From assembly GCA_002403295.1 (NCBI GenBank), contig DHHN01000113.1, positions 1-6,790 of the forward strand: a DNA stretch of 6,790 nucleotides, read 5' to 3'. Positions 1-5,861 of this stretch are shown one piece after another. The stretch comes from a bacterium UBP1_UBA4771. GTDB taxonomy: Bacteria > Krumholzibacteriota > Krumholzibacteriia > Krumholzibacteriales > Krumholzibacteriaceae. Position numbers and translations under genes: made by a program. Positions within the stretch are counted from its first letter, which is position 1. Each line of letters starts with the position of its first letter. Below the pieces are notes generated by a model. That model was not told the DNA's origin, made no database searches, and was given only the letters and a program-made list of their open reading frames with translations.

Positions 1-168
1 CCGCGCTACTCCGTCCGCTCGACGACGGGGCCGGAGCACGACAAGCTATTCGTCATCGAGGTGAAGGTGCGCGGCAAGGACGTCGGCAAGGGGCGGGGCA
101 AGAGCAAGAAGGACGCCGAGCAGATGGCGGCGAAAGAGGCGCTCCACACGCTGCGGAAGCGCCACTAG
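1..168 (+). CDS. rnc: Ribonuclease III, C-terminal dsRNA-binding domain (5'-truncated by window edge)
   Basis: The reading frame is open from base 1 and ends at TAG 166-168, giving the last 55 residues of a protein. They match the double-stranded-RNA-binding domain that closes bacterial RNase III: a GPEH motif (residues 10-13 of the fragment), a beta-strand with FVIEVKV, then G-x-G-K-S-K-K-x-A-E-Q-x-A-A (fragment residues 31-44), the basic loop and helix that contact the RNA backbone, and a final A-L-x-x-L helix. RNase III is a cytoplasmic endonuclease that cuts double-stranded RNA in rRNA precursors and some mRNAs. The catalytic domain lies left of the window and cannot be checked. The next gene starts 10 bases later on the same strand, so they are probably co-transcribed. 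A stand-alone dsRBD protein is possible but less likely than rnc. Confidence 0.93.
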   Translation, partial: PRYSVRSTTGPEHDKLFVIEVKVRGKDVGKGRGKSKKDAEQMAAKEALHTLRKRH

Positions 169-178
169 AAAGGAACCG

Positions 179-667
179 GTGGGCGCGAACAACAAGGCGA
201 TACGTGTTCCCTACGCCGTCGGGGGCGACCCGGACGCGTTCTGCGCCGAATGCAAGCTCCCCTGCAACCTCGAGGAGATGAACGTCGATTGCCACCGCCG
301 GTTCTTCCTCCACGGCCTCACGAACTGCTCGTACTTCGTCTACGGGTACTGTTTCCTCGTCGACCAGCCGGGCTGCGTGTTCGACAACGGCGGGCGGCAC
401 GACGAATACTGGATTCATCTCCTGAACTCCTATTTCCACCGGACCGAGGGGGAGTCGAAGGATCCGCAGTTCGCCGCGCGCCGCGCCGAGGTGCTCCGCC
501 TCGTCGAAACGCAGATCGAGGGACGAACGGTCTATCTCTGCCGTTATATCGAGGAGTATTACCAGCAGATCATGGGGACGGGCGGGGGGCTTTCCGACGA
601 GATGCAGTCGCGCCTCGACGAGGCGTACCTCTCGCTCCTCAGGGGAATCAGCAGAAAACCCGACTGA
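179..667 (+). CDS. Cysteine-rich protein of unknown function, 162 aa
   Basis: I do not recognise this family. The start is GTG 179, preceded by AAAGGAA at 169-175 with short spacing; the next in-frame ATG (residue 34) would remove conserved-looking cysteines. There is no signal peptide or membrane segment, so a cytoplasmic location is likely. The N-terminal half carries seven cysteines at residues 22, 25, 29, 38, 50, 58 and 66 (C-x2-C-x3-C, then C-H at 38-39, then three cysteines spaced exactly eight apart), with His39 and His45 nearby. The C-terminal half is helical, with one more cysteine (121) and a Tyr-rich stretch near 119-128. The layout suggests bound zinc or an iron-sulfur cluster. 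The YCFLVDQPGC segment recalls YkgJ-type zinc/iron-chelating proteins (PF03692), but the match is loose. It lies 10 bases after rnc and probably shares its transcript. Base composition matches the neighbours. Confidence 0.8.
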   Translation: MGANNKAIRVPYAVGGDPDAFCAECKLPCNLEEMNVDCHRRFFLHGLTNCSYFVYGYCFLVDQPGCVFDNGGRHDEYWIHLLNSYFHRTEGESKDPQFAARRAEVLRLVETQIEGRTVYLCRYIEEYYQQIMGTGGGLSDEMQSRLDEAYLSLLRGISRKPD

Positions 668-671
668 CGCG

Positions 672-2009
672 CTAGAAGCGGTACGCTCCCGAGACGACGA
701 ACTCGACGACGTCCCGCGTTTCGGAGAAAAGCGTCCGGCCGTCCGCGCCGGACGTCGTCTTCGTGTAGCCGCCGAAGACGACGGCGGCGTCGAGCGAGAG
801 CACGCGGTCGATGACGCCGCCGACGCCGAGGCTCCAGAACCGGCGGCTGCGCGGCGTCTCGAAGTCGGCGATCACCGAAAGCGGCGAGTCGTCGGCGATG
901 TAGGCGATCTCCTCGACGCTCGAGAGCTCGAGGGGCACGTAGGCGTACCCGGCGCGAACGCTCACGGGCGCCATCGGAAGCCGCGCCTCGGCCCCCGCGC
1001 GGAAGCTCCACACGCCTTCGAGCACCTGCCGCTTGCCGGGATCGATCTCGCTGCGGATCGTGAGGCCGTTGTATTTCGTCTGCGAATAGTCGGCGTACGA
1101 GACGTCGGCGCCGACCGTGAGGAGGGGGAGCGTGAGGGCGAGGCCGCCGCTCCACTTCATCGGCAGCGTGTAGTCCTCCTCGATCGCGCCGGTCAAGGGG
1201 TCGGTCGTCCAGCCGCCGCCGGCCGTGTAGTCCCCCGTGTAGCGGGTCGTGCCCACGCCGTCGAACGAGAGCCATGCCGGGCTCGTGAAGGAGAAGCCCG
1301 CGCGGAGCGCCTCGCCGAAGCGAACGAGGAGCCCGACGTTGAAACTCACGCCGTCGAGGTCGAGCGAGACGTCGTCTCGCCAGAAGGCCTGCGAATCCGC
1401 GTCGGCGTAGTTGATCTCCTCGCCGATTTCGATCGACTCGTCCCAGATCGCGATGCCGGCTCCGATGGATACGCTCGGCGAGACGTCGACCCCGACGCCG
1501 AAGCAGTACTGATACAGCGTGCCGGTCTGAATGTACGTGTTCTCCGCCGTGGCGGGTATGCCGGGCAGGTACGCGTTCTTGATCGATTCGAGGCTCGAGT
1601 TGCCCGCCTGGAAGACGCCGAATCCGAGGACGAGGCTCCCGCGGTACGTGGGGTAGGGATACACGCCCGCGATGTGGCCGAGCGTCGTGCTCGTGTTGGG
1701 CTGCGCCGAGCTCAACGGCCGATAGTAGTTCGTGACGTCGTCGCCGCGCTGGTGGAGGCTGATCGAGATTTCGTTGCTCCTCGCCTCGACGAGTCCCGCC
1801 GGGTTGTAGAGGAGCGCGAAGACGTCGTCGCCGGCGGCCGTATAGGCGCCGCCCATCGCGAGCGGCCGCGCCCCCGTGCCGGGAAGCGAGAGCACGCCGA
1901 GCCGCTCGAGGGCGAGACCCGCGAGGATCTGAGCGCGCACGAGGCACGGCGATGCGGCGATCGCCGCGAAAAGCGCGACGGCGAGCGTCAAGCGCAGGGC
2001 TTTTCTCAT
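672..2009 (-). CDS. Outer-membrane beta-barrel protein, FadL/OmpP1 or PorV-like, 445 aa
   Basis: The start is ATG at 2009 (reading leftward), with a strong AAGGAG ribosome site 6 bases upstream; the frame is open further upstream but that part is a shadow of the preceding lipoprotein gene. Residues 1-26 form a signal peptide ending in VRA. Residues 46-74 carry the hallmark of FadL/OmpP1/PorV-type barrels (GARPLAMGGAYTA, then D-D and LLYNPAGL). The rest alternates Gly/aromatic-rich strands, and the protein ends in Tyr-Arg-Phe, a usual C-terminal barrel signal. The predicted place is the outer membrane, probably as a channel for hydrophobic compounds (FadL type) or an accessory barrel (PorV/UPF0164 type); the sequence alone does not decide. 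Its ATG overlaps the stop of the upstream lipoprotein gene (ATGA), so translation is probably coupled and the promoter is the one at 2528-2556. Its stop lies 4 bp from that of the convergent gene on the left. Confidence 0.85.
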   Translation of the reverse strand: MRKALRLTLAVALFAAIAASPCLVRAQILAGLALERLGVLSLPGTGARPLAMGGAYTAAGDDVFALLYNPAGLVEARSNEISISLHQRGDDVTNYYRPLSSAQPNTSTTLGHIAGVYPYPTYRGSLVLGFGVFQAGNSSLESIKNAYLPGIPATAENTYIQTGTLYQYCFGVGVDVSPSVSIGAGIAIWDESIEIGEEINYADADSQAFWRDDVSLDLDGVSFNVGLLVRFGEALRAGFSFTSPAWLSFDGVGTTRYTGDYTAGGGWTTDPLTGAIEEDYTLPMKWSGGLALTLPLLTVGADVSYADYSQTKYNGLTIRSEIDPGKRQVLEGVWSFRAGAEARLPMAPVSVRAGYAYVPLELSSVEEIAYIADDSPLSVIADFETPRSRRFWSLGVGGVIDRVLSLDAAVVFGGYTKTTSGADGRTLFSETRDVVEFVVSGAYRF

Positions 2010-2506
2010 GGCCGCTCCTTTTTCTTGTCGGTGGTTTTCTTCTCGTCGCTGGATTCCCCGGCTTTTTCCTCGACCTCCCGTTTCACGGGGGTCTTGGGCT
2101 CGGGGACTTGTTTCTTGATGGTCTCGGCGGCCTTGTCCTTCGACGCGTTCGCGTCGTCGCGCGCCTTCGCATCCTTCGCCGGATCGACGACCATGCCGCC
2201 GGCCGGCATTCCGGGGCCGACGACGTCGCTCTGCGGGCGAATGGGCGTCGAGGGATCGATGGAGCGGGTCGGCACGATGATATCCCGTTCGTCGTCCGCG
2301 ACGGGCGAACGGCGAAACGGACGATGCCGCGAGGGAGAGACGTGGCAATCGCCGCAGTGCGACACGATGACGATCTCCTGCTCGTCGTCGAATTCGTACG
2401 CGTCGGAAACGTCGGGATGCCTGATGAGCGTATAGCAGCCGGTGAGCGAGGCGGCGAGCGCGACGAAGAGAACCGGCAGAAGCGGAATTCGTTTTCCCAT
2501 GCGCAT
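2006..2506 (-). CDS. Small lipoprotein with one CXXCH haem-c-type motif, 166 aa
   Basis: The ATG at 2506 is chosen because AGGAG (2515-2519) sits 8 bases upstream; a second ATG two codons later would be 14 bases away. Residues 1-23 are a lipoprotein signal with a clean lipobox LTGC, so Cys24 is the predicted lipidated residue. The segment HCGDCH (residues 50-55) is a CXXCH motif, the covalent haem c attachment signature, in an exported protein. Possible distal ligands include His30 and His61. Residues 110-166 are a low-complexity Lys/Glu/Asp/Ala tail that is probably disordered. The protein is short for a cytochrome and has no second haem motif, so CXXCH could instead bind zinc. It is the first gene of a two-gene operon with the outer-membrane barrel gene, overlapping it by 4 bases, so it may act at the outer membrane with that barrel; this is inference. 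Family not recognised. Confidence 0.8.
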   Translation of the reverse strand: MRMGKRIPLLPVLFVALAASLTGCYTLIRHPDVSDAYEFDDEQEIVIVSHCGDCHVSPSRHRPFRRSPVADDERDIIVPTRSIDPSTPIRPQSDVVGPGMPAGGMVVDPAKDAKARDDANASKDKAAETIKKQVPEPKTPVKREVEEKAGESSDEKKTTDKKKERP

Positions 2507-2527
2507 GGAGCACTCTCCTGTATCCGT

Positions 2528-2556
2528 AGTATACGTCGCCGGCGGGGCCGTGTCAA
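2528..2556 (-). promoter_or_regulatory. Sigma-70-type promoter of the lipoprotein/barrel operon
   Basis: Reading leftward, TTGACA (2551-2556) is followed by a 17-base spacer and TATACT (2528-2533), an essentially consensus housekeeping promoter. The predicted start is A at 2521, seven bases past the -10 box. This gives a short leader of about 15 bases that begins just before the AGGAG ribosome site (2515-2519) of the lipoprotein gene. Confidence 0.85.
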
Positions 2557-2589
2557 TTACATGCGGCCCGTTCCCGCGCGCCGAATCAT

Positions 2590-2618
2590 TTGCCCGGCGC
2601 GTCTCTCTGCGCTATACT
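2590..2618 (+). promoter_or_regulatory. Sigma-70-type promoter of the TPR/LolB-like operon, predicted leaderless
   Basis: TTGCCC (2590-2595), a 17-base spacer and TATACT (2613-2618) form a good sigma-70-type promoter. The -10 box ends 6 bases before the ATG at 2625, so the usual start distance puts the first transcribed base on or next to the A of the start codon. No proper Shine-Dalgarno sequence is present (only GAAAG). The -35 box lies 33 bp from the -35 box of the divergent promoter, so one regulator bound at 2557-2589 could affect both, though no clear operator is visible. Confidence 0.7.
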
Positions 2619-2624
2619 GAAAGC

Positions 2625-4346
2625 ATGAAGAAACGGGCTTTTTCACTCGCGCGCGTCTCGCTCGCCCTCCTCATCGCGGCGGCCCTCGCCGCGCCGGGCG
2701 TCCGCGCCGCGGAGGCATACGACGAAAACGCCATCTCCGCGTTTCTCAAGGGCGCCTATCTCGAATCGCGGAACGAATTCCACGAGGCGTACAAGTATTA
2801 CCTCTACGCGGCGGCGCGGGAGCCCGACAACACGCGCATCCTGCTCCGGCTCGCCAGGATCGCCGCGCGGGTCGGGGATTTCGACCGGGCGAAGGAGCAC
2901 GCGGAGCGCCTTCTCGGGAGCCGCGAGCACGGGATGGAGGCGCGTCTCGTGCTCGCCGAGGTCGAGTACCGCCTCGGAAACCGGGACCGGTCGCTCGAGC
3001 TGCTCGACGAGCTGCGCGCGCGGGACGACGCGCCGCTCTTCGAGGTGCTCGGCTTCTACGCGCGCGTCGCGCAGGAAGCGGGCAAGCGCGGCGCGGCGAT
3101 CGCCGCGCTCGAAGAGGCCGGAGCGATCGACGGCGCGGACGCGTCCATCTGGTACGATCTCGGCGTTCTCCGCGCGGAGCAGGGCGACATGGACGCGGCC
3201 GTTTCCGCCCTCGCGAAGGCGATCGAATGCAATCCCGACCACGGCGGCGCGCATTTCGCCCTCGCGGGCATCCACGCCGCGGCCGGCCGCCGGGCCGACG
3301 CCAAGCGGGAATACCGCGAGACCATGCGGTCAGATCCGTACTCGCGGGGCGCGATCACGGCGCTCGCCGACATGCTGTACGAGGACGGGGAATACGCCGA
3401 CGGCGCGGCGCTCCTCGATCCGTTATTCCGCGACGGGAAGCTCGACGACGGCGGGGAGCTCGTGTACGGCAGGTTTCTCTACCGGGCGGGGAGGGCGGAG
3501 GACGCGCTCGCCGTGTTCGGCAAGCTCCTCGGCACGATGGGGGACCGCCCGCCCCTTCTCCGCGTCATGGCCGAGCTCGAAACGGAGCGGGGACGCCACC
3601 GGACGGCGTTCGGATACGTCAAGCGCCTGATCAAGGCCGAGCCCGAACGCTTCGAGAATTACATCGGCGCCCTCGTCATTCTCTACGCCCCGCAGGGGGC
3701 GCCCGTCTCGCCGGAGGAGGCGATTTCCCTCGACGACGCCGAGAAGCGGGAATATCTCGACGAGGCGGCGAAGCGGGTGTCCGAGGCCTCGGCGGAGAAC
3801 AATTACCTCGTCGGCACCATCCTGCGCAAGGCGGGAGACCCGGCGCGCGCGGAGCCGTACCTCTTGCGCGCGGAGAAGCTCGATCCGGGGAACGAAGGCA
3901 CGGGCCTCGAGCTCGCCGCCCTCTACGCCCGCATGGGACGATTCGACGACGCGCTCCGGCGGGTCGTGCCGCTCTACAACCGCAACTCCGACGACGCCTC
4001 TCTCGCGAACTTCTACGGCTATCTCCTCGCCGAAAAGGGGGAGAGCCTCGATCTCGCCGAGAAGCTCGTTTCGAAGGCGCTCGCCAAGGAACCGCAGAAC
4101 GGCTACTTTCTCGACAGCCTCGGCTGGATCCGGTTCAAGGCGGGCGACCCGCGAGCGGCTCTCGACATACTCCTCTCGGCCGCGGAGAAGGCCGGTGACG
4201 ATGCGGTGATCTGGGAGCACATCGGCGACGCGTACGTCGAGCTCAAGGAGAGGGTGAAGGCGCGGGAGGCCTACCGCAAATCCCTCGAGCTCGATCCGAA
4301 GAGCCGCTCCGTCGCCGACAAGATGAAGAACCTCGGAGATCGATGA
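2625..4346 (+). CDS. Exported tetratricopeptide-repeat protein, 573 aa, partner gene of a LolB-like lipoprotein
   Basis: The ATG at 2625 is chosen because it opens a clear signal peptide (MKKR, hydrophobic core at residues 11-23, cleavage near VRA-A at 26-29); the frame runs 61 codons further upstream but through the promoter region. The mature protein is a chain of TPR helix pairs from about residue 35 to the end, most regular at 36-100, 173-270, 390-450 and 455-570. TPR scaffolds bind proteins. The segment FYGYLLAEKG (463-472) and the DSLGW motif (497-501) are typical of the TPR protein encoded next to lolB in proteobacteria, and the next gene here is LolB-like and overlaps by ATGA. The likely location is the periplasm, helping lipoprotein or envelope assembly; this rests on context. 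Expression probably starts from the promoter at 2590-2618 with a leaderless mRNA. Confidence 0.88.
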   Translation: MKKRAFSLARVSLALLIAAALAAPGVRAAEAYDENAISAFLKGAYLESRNEFHEAYKYYLYAAAREPDNTRILLRLARIAARVGDFDRAKEHAERLLGSREHGMEARLVLAEVEYRLGNRDRSLELLDELRARDDAPLFEVLGFYARVAQEAGKRGAAIAALEEAGAIDGADASIWYDLGVLRAEQGDMDAAVSALAKAIECNPDHGGAHFALAGIHAAAGRRADAKREYRETMRSDPYSRGAITALADMLYEDGEYADGAALLDPLFRDGKLDDGGELVYGRFLYRAGRAEDALAVFGKLLGTMGDRPPLLRVMAELETERGRHRTAFGYVKRLIKAEPERFENYIGALVILYAPQGAPVSPEEAISLDDAEKREYLDEAAKRVSEASAENNYLVGTILRKAGDPARAEPYLLRAEKLDPGNEGTGLELAALYARMGRFDDALRRVVPLYNRNSDDASLANFYGYLLAEKGESLDLAEKLVSKALAKEPQNGYFLDSLGWIRFKAGDPRAALDILLSAAEKAGDDAVIWEHIGDAYVELKERVKAREAYRKSLELDPKSRSVADKMKNLGDR

Positions 4347-5095
4347 GAACGGGATCCGGCAAATCCGCGATCTGCGCCTGCGTCGCCGCCGCGCTCGCGG
4401 TTTCGTCCTGCGCCGTCACGGGCAGGCGCGAGGCGCCCCTCCCGTGCGGCGACGCGCATCTCGACTGCATGCCGTTCGGCGCCTCGGGACCGGGGTGCGA
4501 GCTCGCCGGGAAGGTCCGGATCGATCTCCCGCGCTACCGGTTCCGCGGGCTCTGCCGCATTCTCCACGCGCCCGGCGGGCGGCTGCGGATCGACTTCGAG
4601 CATTCGAGCCTCTTCGGCGCGCTCCGGGAGCGCATCACGATTTTCGCCGGGGACAGCCTCGCCATTCTCGACGACGGCGGCGGAAGATCGATGGCGGGGG
4701 AGGCGGCCCTCGATCTCGTCGCCGAAGGGCTCGGCGAGAGGATCGAGGCCGACGACATCCTCTTCGCTCTGCTGCTCGCCGCTCCCCGGTGCGCGGATAT
4801 GGCCGGCCCGTCCCTCGAGCGCCGCGGCGGCGCCTTCGAGCTGCGGGGGGGCTGGCGGGGCAGGGAGATCGAGCTTCGCTGCGACGCGGAGAAGGGGGTG
4901 CGATCCTTCAAACAGCGCTTCGCCGCGAGCGGGCGGCGCTATATTCTGCAATACGACGGGCTCCTCGAGGCGGCCGAGTGGCGCTATCCCCGCCACATCC
5001 GGCTCTCGCGCGAGGGCGGCCAGGAACGGATAAGTATAGAACTTGTTGATATAAAAGCAATTACACCAGACTCGCTCGAGTTCGAGGTCGGATAG
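4343..5095 (+). CDS. LolB/DUF4292-like outer-membrane lipoprotein, 250 aa
   Basis: The ATG at 4343 overlaps the TPR gene stop (ATGA) and has GGAG at 4335-4338. The signal ends in a lipobox-like V-S-S-C, so Cys23 is the predicted lipidated residue. The mature part has the pattern of LolB/DUF4292 folds: a GKVRIDLPRYRFRG strand pair (56-69), a strand run near 81-110 including FEHSSLFG, a helical middle (117-146), then a later sheet ending in LEFEVG. LolB accepts lipoproteins from LolA and inserts them in the outer membrane; DUF4292 is its looser relative in FCB bacteria. The assignment rests on fold pattern and on the conserved TPR-LolB gene order, not on close identity. The mature protein is unusually rich in cysteine (23, 35, 42, 52, 71, 150, 180). 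Codons 230-242 all end in A or T, unlike the rest of the gene. Confidence 0.68.
   Translation: MRTGSGKSAICACVAAALAVSSCAVTGRREAPLPCGDAHLDCMPFGASGPGCELAGKVRIDLPRYRFRGLCRILHAPGGRLRIDFEHSSLFGALRERITIFAGDSLAILDDGGGRSMAGEAALDLVAEGLGERIEADDILFALLLAAPRCADMAGPSLERRGGAFELRGGWRGREIELRCDAEKGVRSFKQRFAASGRRYILQYDGLLEAAEWRYPRHIRLSREGGQERISIELVDIKAITPDSLEFEVG
5030..5068 (+). other. A/T-rich codon patch inside the end of the LolB-like gene
   Basis: Thirteen consecutive codons (residues 230-242) end in A or T, including three ATA isoleucine codons. Only 10 of 39 bases are G or C, whereas adjoining codons nearly all end in G or C. The encoded strand fits the protein, so the frame is intact. The cause is unknown: an embedded DNA or RNA signal, rare-codon pausing, or a short recombined patch. 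Confidence 0.8.
5033..5060 (-). promoter_or_regulatory. Candidate antisense promoter within the LolB-like gene
   Basis: Reading leftward, TTGCTT (5055-5060), a 16-base spacer and TATACT (5033-5038) resemble a sigma-70 promoter with the same -10 box as the two promoters at 2528-2618. Transcription would start near 5026 and run antisense to the LolB-like and TPR genes. AT-rich patches often contain such matches by chance, so this is tentative. Confidence 0.35.
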
Positions 5096-5107
5096 AGACC
5101 GCTCGTT

Positions 5108-5130
5108 CGGCGGCCGCCGCCGGCCGGCGG
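5108..5130. repeat. Two overlapping perfect GC palindromes between the LolB-like and sigma-factor genes
   Basis: Bases 5108-5119 (CGGCGGCCGCCG) and 5117-5130 (CCGCCGGCCGGCGG) are perfect 12- and 14-base palindromes sharing three bases. An alternative fold is a 5-bp stem, CGGCC/GGCCG (5111-5115 with 5122-5126), around a 6-base loop. The transcript would be strongly structured just after the LolB-like stop codon. There is no T-tract, so a classical intrinsic terminator is not shown; it may slow read-through or protect the 3' end of the upstream mRNA. Confidence 0.5.
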
Positions 5131-5145
5131 GAGGGACGCCCGGAG

Positions 5146-5174
5146 GGAACTTTTCCCGCGCCGGAGTGTATCAG
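5146..5174 (+). promoter_or_regulatory. Candidate ECF-type promoter upstream of the sigma-factor gene
   Basis: GGAACTT at 5146-5152 is identical to the -35 element recognised by RpoE-type ECF sigma factors, and such genes often activate themselves. A -10 is less clear: TATCAG at 5169-5174 lies 16 bases downstream but matches the RpoE-type -10 poorly. The -35-like element also sits inside a small inverted repeat, GGGAA-CTT-TTCCC (5145-5157). If used, transcription would start near the ATG at 5178. Confidence 0.4.
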
Positions 5175-5177
5175 GAT

Positions 5178-5861
5178 ATGACGGATACGAAGAACGGAGA
5201 CGACGGATTGAACAGGCCGGCGGAACTACCGTCAAGGAACATCGACCCCCGGGAGCTCACGGACGAGGAGCTCATGCTGCTCGTTCAGGAGGGTCGGAGC
5301 CGGGCCTACGACGTTCTCGTCGTGCGGTACAAGAACCGTCTCTTCACGTATCTCTTCCGTCTGCTCGGCAATCGCGACGAGGCCGAGGAGTTCGCGCAGG
5401 AGGCCTTTGTGAAAGCCTACATACACGCGGACAAGTATCGCACCGTGGCGCGCTTCTCGACGTGGCTCTACACGATCGCGACGAACCTCGTCCGCAACCG
5501 CGTACGCGCCACGAAGCGCCGTCCCGCCATGGTGAGCCTCTGGTCCGAGAACTCCGGGAGCGAGGACGACGGGAAATGGGTCGACATCCGCGACGATTCC
5601 CGGCGGCCCGACGACGAGCTCGAGCGGCGGGATCTGAAGGAGATCGTTCAGGGCGCCATCGGGCGCATCCCGGAGAAATACCGGCCCGTCTTCGTGCTCC
5701 GCGAGCTCAGCGAGATGAGCTACGAGGAAATAGCCGCCGTGACCGGCCTCAAGCTCGGCACGGTGCGTTCGCGCATAAACCGGGGGCGCGCTCATTTCAA
5801 GAAAACGGTCGCCCCGCTCATGAACGGCAGGGACTGTACGCTGAAGGGGAATGAAACATGA
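5178..5861 (+). CDS. ECF-family RNA polymerase sigma factor, RpoE-like, 227 aa
   Basis: This is a two-domain extracytoplasmic-function sigma factor. Region sigma-2 spans about residues 29-114, with the core-binding and -10-binding helices (DEAEEFAQEAFVKAY at 67-81 and FSTWLYTIATNLVRNRVR at 93-110). An acidic, probably flexible linker covers 115-153. Region sigma-4 spans about 154-212, with the -35-reading helix-turn-helix (SYEEIAAVTGLKLGTVRSRI, 181-200). It directs RNA polymerase to stress genes when released from its anti-sigma factor, which is the next gene (ATGA overlap). The start is uncertain: ATG 5178 has GGAG 11 bases upstream (5163-5166); GTG 5166 is in frame but lacks a ribosome site; TTG 5208 has the best-spaced GGAGA (5196-5200) and would remove ten non-conserved residues. 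The spacer upstream holds a GC palindrome and an ECF -35-like element, suggesting its own autoregulated promoter. Confidence 0.93.
   Translation: MTDTKNGDDGLNRPAELPSRNIDPRELTDEELMLLVQEGRSRAYDVLVVRYKNRLFTYLFRLLGNRDEAEEFAQEAFVKAYIHADKYRTVARFSTWLYTIATNLVRNRVRATKRRPAMVSLWSENSGSEDDGKWVDIRDDSRRPDDELERRDLKEIVQGAIGRIPEKYRPVFVLRELSEMSYEEIAAVTGLKLGTVRSRINRGRAHFKKTVAPLMNGRDCTLKGNET

Noticed and set aside
582..599. G-rich run in the cysteine-rich gene as a quadruplex
   Set aside because: It has only three separated G tracts, with too few bases for a fourth tract with a loop, and it encodes a Gly-rich stretch.
559..1947. Long open frame on the minus strand (462 codons) inside the outer-membrane protein gene
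   Set aside because: It is an Arg/Ala/Pro-rich frame-shifted shadow of the barrel gene, which has the signal peptide, family hallmark, C-terminal Phe and ribosome site.
2010..2513. Upstream in-frame extension of the barrel gene to 2513
   Set aside because: It would read the lipoprotein gene in another frame as an Arg/Ser-rich run and bury the signal peptide; the ATG at 2009 has AAGGAG 6 bases upstream.
2442..2624. Upstream in-frame extension of the TPR gene to 2442
   Set aside because: It would cross both promoters and part of the divergent lipoprotein gene and place the clear signal peptide inside the protein.
3227..4198. 323-codon plus-strand frame within the TPR gene
   Set aside because: It is an Arg/Gly/Pro-rich shadow frame, typical of GC-rich DNA, fully inside a gene with convincing TPR repeats.
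5046..5074. TTGATA in the A/T-rich patch as a -35 box for a rightward promoter to the sigma gene
   Set aside because: No acceptable -10 hexamer lies 16-18 bases downstream; the region there is GACTCG-like.
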